Positions 35,107 to 40,409 of a stretch of DNA of 40,409 bases are shown here, piece after piece (position 1 is the stretch's first letter; each line of letters starts with the position of its first letter). The notes beneath the pieces were generated by a model, which searched no databases, had not been told where the DNA came from, and was given only the letters and a program-made list of their open reading frames with translations. The translations under genes were made by a program, and so were the position numbers. The DNA is from Minisyncoccota bacterium (GTDB taxonomy: Bacteria; Patescibacteriota; Minisyncoccia; Phycocordibacterales; Zambryskibacteraceae). The DNA lies in assembly GCA_025450175.1 (NCBI GenBank), contig JANWHY010000007.1, forward strand, positions 1 to 40,409, given 5' to 3'.

Positions 35107-35151
35107 AGCTTCAGTAGTTTAGCAAAATGACCTTATTTAGACAAGATAAAG

Positions 35152-35186
35152 CCCAACGGCCGAGTTAAGTCGATCGTTGGGTCTTT
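35152..35186 (-). terminator. Intrinsic terminator
   Basis: GCCCAACGgccgagttaagtcgatCGTTGGG; U-rich on -. Confidence 0.5.
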
Positions 35187-35187
35187 A

Positions 35188-36174
35188 TTAAGACATGTAC
35201 TTACGGAGCGTCTTTGATGACATTCCGATTAGTCTGGTAGCTCCAGAGACGTTGCCATTGGTCCTTTTAAGCGCTTCTCTAACAAGATCCTTCGCGGCCC
35301 GTTCGCTCACCTCTAGGAAAGTGGGAAGTGTATCGCCTGGGTACTCTTGCTTTGGAGGATTCCAATTCTCTTCCCCTCTCCTTTCCAAGTACTTTTTGAC
35401 TCGGTAAGGCTGAATTCTCAGCTCGCCGCTTGGGTGAAGAAGGAGATCAATCCCCACTTTCTTGATCACGTTGCTAAGTTCTCGAATATTTCCTGGCCAG
35501 TGATAGTTCTCCATCACTTCGAGAGCTTCCCCAGAAAATGGTTTGGGGAGATTCTCCACCTTGCTGAAGTGATTGATGAGGTCGAGGATTTCGTCGCGAC
35601 GTTCGCGTAGAGGCGGTATCCTGAAAGTGATCTGGTCAAGCCGATCGTAGAGGTCTCGGCGGAACCTTCCTTCAGCTATCGCCTTTTTGGTATCAATATT
35701 TGTGGCTGCGATGATCCGAGCTTTCAGATGGCACTCTTCATGGCCACCAACAATTCTGTATGTCCGCTCCTCAATGAGACGAAGGTAGGTTCCTTGGTGT
35801 TGGATTGGAACCTCTCCGATCTCATTGAGGAACAAGGTTCCATCGTTTGCGAGTTGGGCCAGCCCAATCTGGCGTTCAATAGCACCTGTGAAGGCCCCCC
35901 TCATGTGGCCAAAAAGGGTTGAAGCGAAAAGGTTTTCTGGTATAGATACGCAGTCTACGACCACAAAACTTCCCCGGTTCATCTTGGAGTGGATCATTTT
36001 CGCCAGATAGTCCTTGCCCGCACCCCATTCTCCTAGAAGTAGAACATGGTGGTTGGTGTCAGCGACAACGGAGGCGAATTTCTCCATCTCCATTGCCACT
36101 AGGCCAGGTAGTCTGGTTGTGACTGGATCAGAACATTCTGCCGTGGTTGTATCAAGGCTCAAGATTTGAGTCAT
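35188..36174 (-). CDS. NtrC-type AAA+ transcriptional activator (no receiver domain) with Fis-like HTH
   Basis: GEWGAGKDYLAKMIH Walker A variant, LFGHMRGAFTGAIERQ (GAFTGA loop), RRDLYDRL, HWPGNIREL, C-terminal HTH. Confidence 0.9.
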   Translation of the reverse strand: MTQILSLDTTTAECSDPVTTRLPGLVAMEMEKFASVVADTNHHVLLLGEWGAGKDYLAKMIHSKMNRGSFVVVDCVSIPENLFASTLFGHMRGAFTGAIERQIGLAQLANDGTLFLNEIGEVPIQHQGTYLRLIEERTYRIVGGHEECHLKARIIAATNIDTKKAIAEGRFRRDLYDRLDQITFRIPPLRERRDEILDLINHFSKVENLPKPFSGEALEVMENYHWPGNIRELSNVIKKVGIDLLLHPSGELRIQPYRVKKYLERRGEENWNPPKQEYPGDTLPTFLEVSERAAKDLVREALKRTNGNVSGATRLIGMSSKTLRKYMS

Positions 36175-36264
36175 GGCGACTCCTCCAAAGTTCCAAGCTT
36201 ATGAGGCTTGTACAGTTCTATTCCTACCTTACACCCAAAAGGATTTAGGAAGCAATCTTACTAT

Positions 36265-36915
36265 CTACTTTACAAATCTAGAAAAACGGTTTACACCGTA
36301 CTGGTCTGGAGATGTGTTGAGGTAGAGAGGATTCTTAGATAGAGCCTCTACTTGTTCGGGCTCATGTTCAAGATATAGCACTCCCCCATTCTTGAGATAT
36401 TTGTGGGTTTCCAAAAGTATTCTATTAATAATCTCTAGACCCTCCCCCCCTCCATCAAGAGCTTCTCTCGGCTCGTATTGAGTGACGGAATCTTCTACTC
36501 TTGACCATAACTTTGGATCTATATAAGGAGGGTTAGTGAGGATAAAGTTATATGTATCAGAAATATTTTCAAATAAGTCTCCGCCAAAGATCCGTGCGCG
36601 ACTCATATCTATCTCGTTTGTCCTAAGATTCTTCTCTATTGTAGAGTGGTGACTCTTATCTATTTCGGCAAAATCCACCAGAGCATCTGGAATCTCTTTC
36701 AATATAGCCACTCCAATACAGCCAGAGCCTGCACAAAGGTCCAATATTTTTACTCTCTCAATCCTCTTCTCTCTAATCTCTTTTATTGCAAGGTCAACCC
36801 AATACTCAGTTTCTGTTCTCGGTATAAGAGGCCGAGAATCAAGAAAAATCTCAGTATGTATAAAAGGTATAGACCCAAGCTTATAAGCTATAGGTTCGCC
36901 CACCTCCTTACTCAT
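36265..36915 (-). CDS. prmC: Release factor glutamine methyltransferase
   Basis: [38 protein letters not shown]. Confidence 0.93.
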   Translation of the reverse strand: MSKEVGEPIAYKLGSIPFIHTEIFLDSRPLIPRTETEYWVDLAIKEIREKRIERVKILDLCAGSGCIGVAILKEIPDALVDFAEIDKSHHSTIEKNLRTNEIDMSRARIFGGDLFENISDTYNFILTNPPYIDPKLWSRVEDSVTQYEPREALDGGGEGLEIINRILLETHKYLKNGGVLYLEHEPEQVEALSKNPLYLNTSPDQYGVNRFSRFVK

Positions 36916-37774
36916 CGTCGGTACCTACTTCTTCTGGATGTTGGAGAGCTTCAAGCATCTTATCGAGGTCGCCATTCATAATCTTCTCGATATTGTGCCA
37001 ACTCTTCTTTATGCGGTGGTCAGTCACTCGGTCTTGAAGAATATTATATGTACGAATCTTCTCGGAGCGATCGGCAGTACCGATCTGATTCTTCCTATCT
37101 TGAGAATACTTCGCCATTTCCTCCTCCTCCTTCTTAGCTTCGAGCTTGGCGATGAGGATGGACATAGCTCTCTCGCGGTTCTTGAGCTGGCTTCTCTCCG
37201 CAGTGGAGCGCACGTCTATACCACTCGGCTTATGGATGATGCGCACAGCAGTCTCAACCTTGTTCACATTCTGCCCTCCGGCTCCTCCAGCGCGAGAAGT
37301 CTCGATCTCGAGGTCGCTCGGTTTTATCTCTATAGTGGTCTTCTTCCTCACCGGTAGAATGGCCACAGATGCTGTCGAGGTATGAATCCGGCCAGACTTC
37401 TCAGTGCTTGGCACTCTCTGGACTCTGTGTACCCCTGTCTCAAGCTTGAGCTTCTTATAACAATCCCGACCTCGGATCTCGTAGACCAGGTCGTCGATCT
37501 TGAAGACTTGCCAGCCGCTATTGGTAGCATAAGTCGTATACATATAAGCAAGATCATTGGCAAAAAGGGTGGCCTCATCTCCACCTGCCCCGGCCCGCAC
37601 TTCGAGAATAATCTCGTTCGGAGAATCATCATCCCCACCTCCTACAGTGTCACTAGATAGAATTCTATCCATCTCCTCAAGCATCATCTGCTTGGACTCT
37701 TCGTCTGTTAGTTGTTCGTAGGTTTTTGCGAGATAAACAGTCTTGGGATTATTTTTGTACTTCTCAAGATCCAT
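36908..37774 (-). CDS. prfA: Peptide chain release factor 1
   Basis: [23 protein letters not shown] (GGQ motif). Confidence 0.95.
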   Translation of the reverse strand: MDLEKYKNNPKTVYLAKTYEQLTDEESKQMMLEEMDRILSSDTVGGGDDDSPNEIILEVRAGAGGDEATLFANDLAYMYTTYATNSGWQVFKIDDLVYEIRGRDCYKKLKLETGVHRVQRVPSTEKSGRIHTSTASVAILPVRKKTTIEIKPSDLEIETSRAGGAGGQNVNKVETAVRIIHKPSGIDVRSTAERSQLKNRERAMSILIAKLEAKKEEEEMAKYSQDRKNQIGTADRSEKIRTYNILQDRVTDHRIKKSWHNIEKIMNGDLDKMLEALQHPEEVGTDDE

Positions 37775-38032
37775 TTACTTTTTAGCTTTTGCTCTCTTGG
37801 CTTTGAAGCGCTCTATTCTTCCCGCAGTGTCGATAGTCTTCTCTTGTCCGGTATAGAAAGGATGGGTAGCAGAAGAGATTTCGAGTCGGTAGACAGGATA
37901 CTCCTTGTGATCTGTCTTACTCTTTGCGGTCTCAGTAGTCTTAACAGTAGAGGAAATAATAAACTCCGTTCCACTTGAGTTGTCGATAAAAAGCACGGGT
38001 CTATAGTCGGCGGGATGTATCTCCTTTTTCAT
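37775..38032 (-). CDS. rpmE: 50S ribosomal protein L31
   Basis: [32 protein letters not shown]...[24 protein letters not shown]. Confidence 0.93.
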   Translation of the reverse strand: MKKEIHPADYRPVLFIDNSSGTEFIISSTVKTTETAKSKTDHKEYPVYRLEISSATHPFYTGQEKTIDTAGRIERFKAKRAKAKK

Positions 38033-38056
38033 ATTGGCAAGACTATACCACGAAAA

Positions 38057-39424
38057 TTAGAGTCCGTGCAAGAAGTCGATATCGCGTTGGATAGCGGTGG
38101 CGCGCTCCATCACTCTATTACCATAACTTAAGCCGACGTTGGCTCTGCCGCCGGAGTAACATTGTTTGCCAGAGTAATATCGGCAGGCGGCGGTGCGCTC
38201 GTTGGTATAGTCCTGACTATTGGCACCAAGCTCGGAGAGGAAGATGGCAGAGGCCATAATGGCATGAGCAGGATTCCAGGGATCGGCCGTAGCCGCTCCA
38301 GTAGCACTCTCAATCTTTGACTCAAAGAGCTTCCAAGTGGAAGGGATGAACTGCGCTGGCCCCATGGCTCCCCCGTATCCGGCTACGCCAGCTACTGGAC
38401 ACGAGACTTTGGTCTGGAAGGGGTCTCTGCCTAAGCTTTGTAAAATGTTCTGGAGTACGGGGAGGTCTCGAGTGGGATGGATGCCGTTAGAGAAGACATT
38501 GCCCGATTTTAAGCTCTTGGTCTCTCCAGAATTTATATTGGTGATAACACACGAACCCACGTTGGCACCCAAGTTGGACTCCTGTTGCAATATGGCAAGG
38601 ATGAAGGCCGCTCGCACGCCAGTCTTGGTACTTGCATTCTCGGCATACTGAAGAGCGGTACCGAAGGGGATCTCGCCGGCATCGCGCAATGGGAAGAGTA
38701 CGGCCTTAATCTGATTGGCTTTGGCCTGGCGGTCCTTGAGCACCTGCTCATATGTCTTCTCCTTGGTTTGGTTGATAGCTAAGAGAGTCTTCTTCTCCGC
38801 CTGAGAAATCTCGACCTCCTTCTTAGCAGCTTCTATAGCGGCGCGAGCGGCCGACTCTTCTTGGCGCTTCTTATCCAAGGTTGACTTCTCCGTCTCTCTT
38901 ACGGTGCGGATGCCTCTAAGTTCATCAAAAAGCTCTTTGAGGGCCACTTCGGTAGAGTTATAAGTGTCCATGTCCACGAAAAATTCTGAAAGATCTTTAT
39001 TAGAAAGTACTGTCTCTACCAGAGAGTACGAGTCTATGTCATTGGTGCGGCGCAAGATATCGGCTACTGCCCTCTTGCCTTCGACAAGTCGCGTGTCGAG
39101 GACCTTAATCTCAGTTTGCTTAACGGCGATGTCCTTGGTTAAGTTCGAGATCGCTATGTTCTTGCCCTTGATATTGGCTTGAGCGGCATTGATCTTGGCA
39201 GTAAGTGCTGCAATATCGCGGGAGAAGGATGCACTGTCCTTCCTGGTATCGTTTAAAGTCTTGGTCCACTGCTCGATCTCCTTGTTACAAGCATCGAGCT
39301 CGGCCTCGAGTTGTACCCTGCTCTTCCCTGCCACTTGGTCGGTACACACAACTTCTGCCGTGGTTACTCGCCACGGTGTCGCCACAAACAATATTAAAAA
39401 GAATATTAAGAACTTTTTCACCAC
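38057..39424 (-). CDS. Coiled-coil protein with C-terminal lytic transglycosylase domain
   Basis: Signal peptide, coiled coil, ILAILQQESNLGANVGSC...YGGAMGPAQFIPSTWKLF. Confidence 0.85.
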   Translation of the reverse strand: MVKKFLIFFLILFVATPWRVTTAEVVCTDQVAGKSRVQLEAELDACNKEIEQWTKTLNDTRKDSASFSRDIAALTAKINAAQANIKGKNIAISNLTKDIAVKQTEIKVLDTRLVEGKRAVADILRRTNDIDSYSLVETVLSNKDLSEFFVDMDTYNSTEVALKELFDELRGIRTVRETEKSTLDKKRQEESAARAAIEAAKKEVEISQAEKKTLLAINQTKEKTYEQVLKDRQAKANQIKAVLFPLRDAGEIPFGTALQYAENASTKTGVRAAFILAILQQESNLGANVGSCVITNINSGETKSLKSGNVFSNGIHPTRDLPVLQNILQSLGRDPFQTKVSCPVAGVAGYGGAMGPAQFIPSTWKLFESKIESATGAATADPWNPAHAIMASAIFLSELGANSQDYTNERTAACRYYSGKQCYSGGRANVGLSYGNRVMERATAIQRDIDFLHGL

Positions 39425-39437
39425 TGAGAATTGAGAA

Positions 39438-40094
39438 TTACTCTGCCTTGGGTTCTTCTGTCGGAGCTTCTTCTGTTGTCTCTTCCTTACCCTTCTTCTC
39501 TACCTCGATAGCTGAGAGGTCGATAGGCGCACTCTCTTCCTCCTTCTCTTCGCGAGGAGCGGCGACTAGAGCTATGACTTCTTCCAAGTGTTCCTTGAGA
39601 GTTACGCCGGCAGGCATACTGAGGGCTCGTGCGAGTATCTGGTCACCGAAGTTAGCAAGGCTACTAATATCTACCTCTATATTGTGAGGAAGATCCTTAG
39701 GCATAGCCTCGATCTTGATGGTATGCATGACTTTAACGAGAGAGCCACCGAGGTCCTTAATAGCGGGAGCTACTCCAGTGAACTCGAGAGGGAGATCGAT
39801 TTCTACCTTATGACCCTTTTCGAACACGTAAAAATCGGCATGGAGAGGTGCACCACTTACCGGGTCGATGGAGACGTCTTGGATGAGACTCTCCTTCTCT
39901 CCGTCTGGAGTCTCGAGGGTAACTACGGTCGACTCCCCTGCTTCGCGCCAAACTTTGAGGAAGTCGGTTTTAGGAATTGAGATGGGTGTGCTTGCCTCCT
40001 TTTTGCCATAAAAGACTGCGGGTACTTGGCCCGCTTTTCTGAGGTTGTCAGCTTTGGATGATTTATCCCGTTTTTCTGCCTTTAAGGTAAGCAT
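39438..40094 (-). CDS. rplY: 50S ribosomal protein L25/Ctc
   Basis: LTLKAEKRDKSSKADNLRKAGQVPAVFYGKKEASTPISI. Confidence 0.93.
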   Translation of the reverse strand: MLTLKAEKRDKSSKADNLRKAGQVPAVFYGKKEASTPISIPKTDFLKVWREAGESTVVTLETPDGEKESLIQDVSIDPVSGAPLHADFYVFEKGHKVEIDLPLEFTGVAPAIKDLGGSLVKVMHTIKIEAMPKDLPHNIEVDISSLANFGDQILARALSMPAGVTLKEHLEEVIALVAAPREEKEEESAPIDLSAIEVEKKGKEETTEEAPTEEPKAE

Positions 40095-40175
40095 AAAGCC
40101 ATTTTACCTGAATTTAGGCAAAAGAAAAGGGTGAGACAGGGAACCAATCGTCGTTAAGACAAGTGCCCATTCGTC

Positions 40176-40400
40176 TCACCCTCCACGGGACATTCCTTTC
40201 CTCGTTTTCTGACAGGTGGATGTTCGTCCCATGATTTTTAAAAAGAACAAAGTTCTACCGCACATTTGTTTTTTCGTCATTCGACATCCCGATTGTCGTA
40301 CGGCAGTGGCGGACAAGTCCTTATGCGTCTTCCGACTTACACATCTTCGTCCACCAAATTTTGAGGGTACATATTGAGGACCGTCCCCACGACTTAACAT
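40176..40400 (-). CDS. Uncharacterised ORF, doubtful
   Basis: Open frame of 74 aa only, no family resemblance. Confidence 0.2.
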   Translation of the reverse strand: MLSRGDGPQYVPSKFGGRRCVSRKTHKDLSATAVRQSGCRMTKKQMCGRTLFFLKIMGRTSTCQKTRKGMSRGG

Positions 40401-40409
40401 AGGGACAAA

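Overview
Bacterial chromosome segment, probably Patescibacteria/CPR (inferred from compact gene content, GIY-YIG next to a tRNA, and the CCTTCGACAAGCTCAGGG element). Most of it is housekeeping: end of murG, gltX-like, pyrE/pyrF, xer, rpmA, rplI, ctpA, cysS, dnaB, recR, rplU, rmuC, mraZ-rsmH-ftsL-ftsI, gyrB, pheS-like, tsf, rpsB, prmC, prfA, rpmE, rplY. Between recR (ends 14056) and rplU (20038) is a ~6 kb accessory island that is the main finding. It has two clusters of small repeated units (5 units at 14076-14667, 18 units at 16607-18777). They surround a DinG/XPD-like Fe-S helicase gene (14668-16524, -) and follow a small RAMP/Cas7-like gene (18782-19474, -). Each of the 23 units has a hairpin with a 9-bp stem of variable sequence and a 7-nt loop (consensus ATATTNC on +). 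After exactly 1 nt comes a run of about 8-15 pentamers NNN[A/G][C/G] on + (5'-[G/C][U/C]NNN in minus-strand RNA), i.e. a strict 5-nt period with 3 variable and 2 fixed positions. Non-Watson-Crick stem positions are almost all A.C on +, hence G.U on -, so the functional RNA should be minus-strand. Ten units have a TTGNNA/TTNCAA-type -35 and a TA-rich -10 at exactly 17 bp, directly fused to the U-tract of the preceding hairpin. This is not a CRISPR array. I propose a non-contiguous (3-on/2-off) guide RNA system with a Cas7-like backbone protein and a DinG-like helicase. I cannot search the literature, so novelty is unverified.
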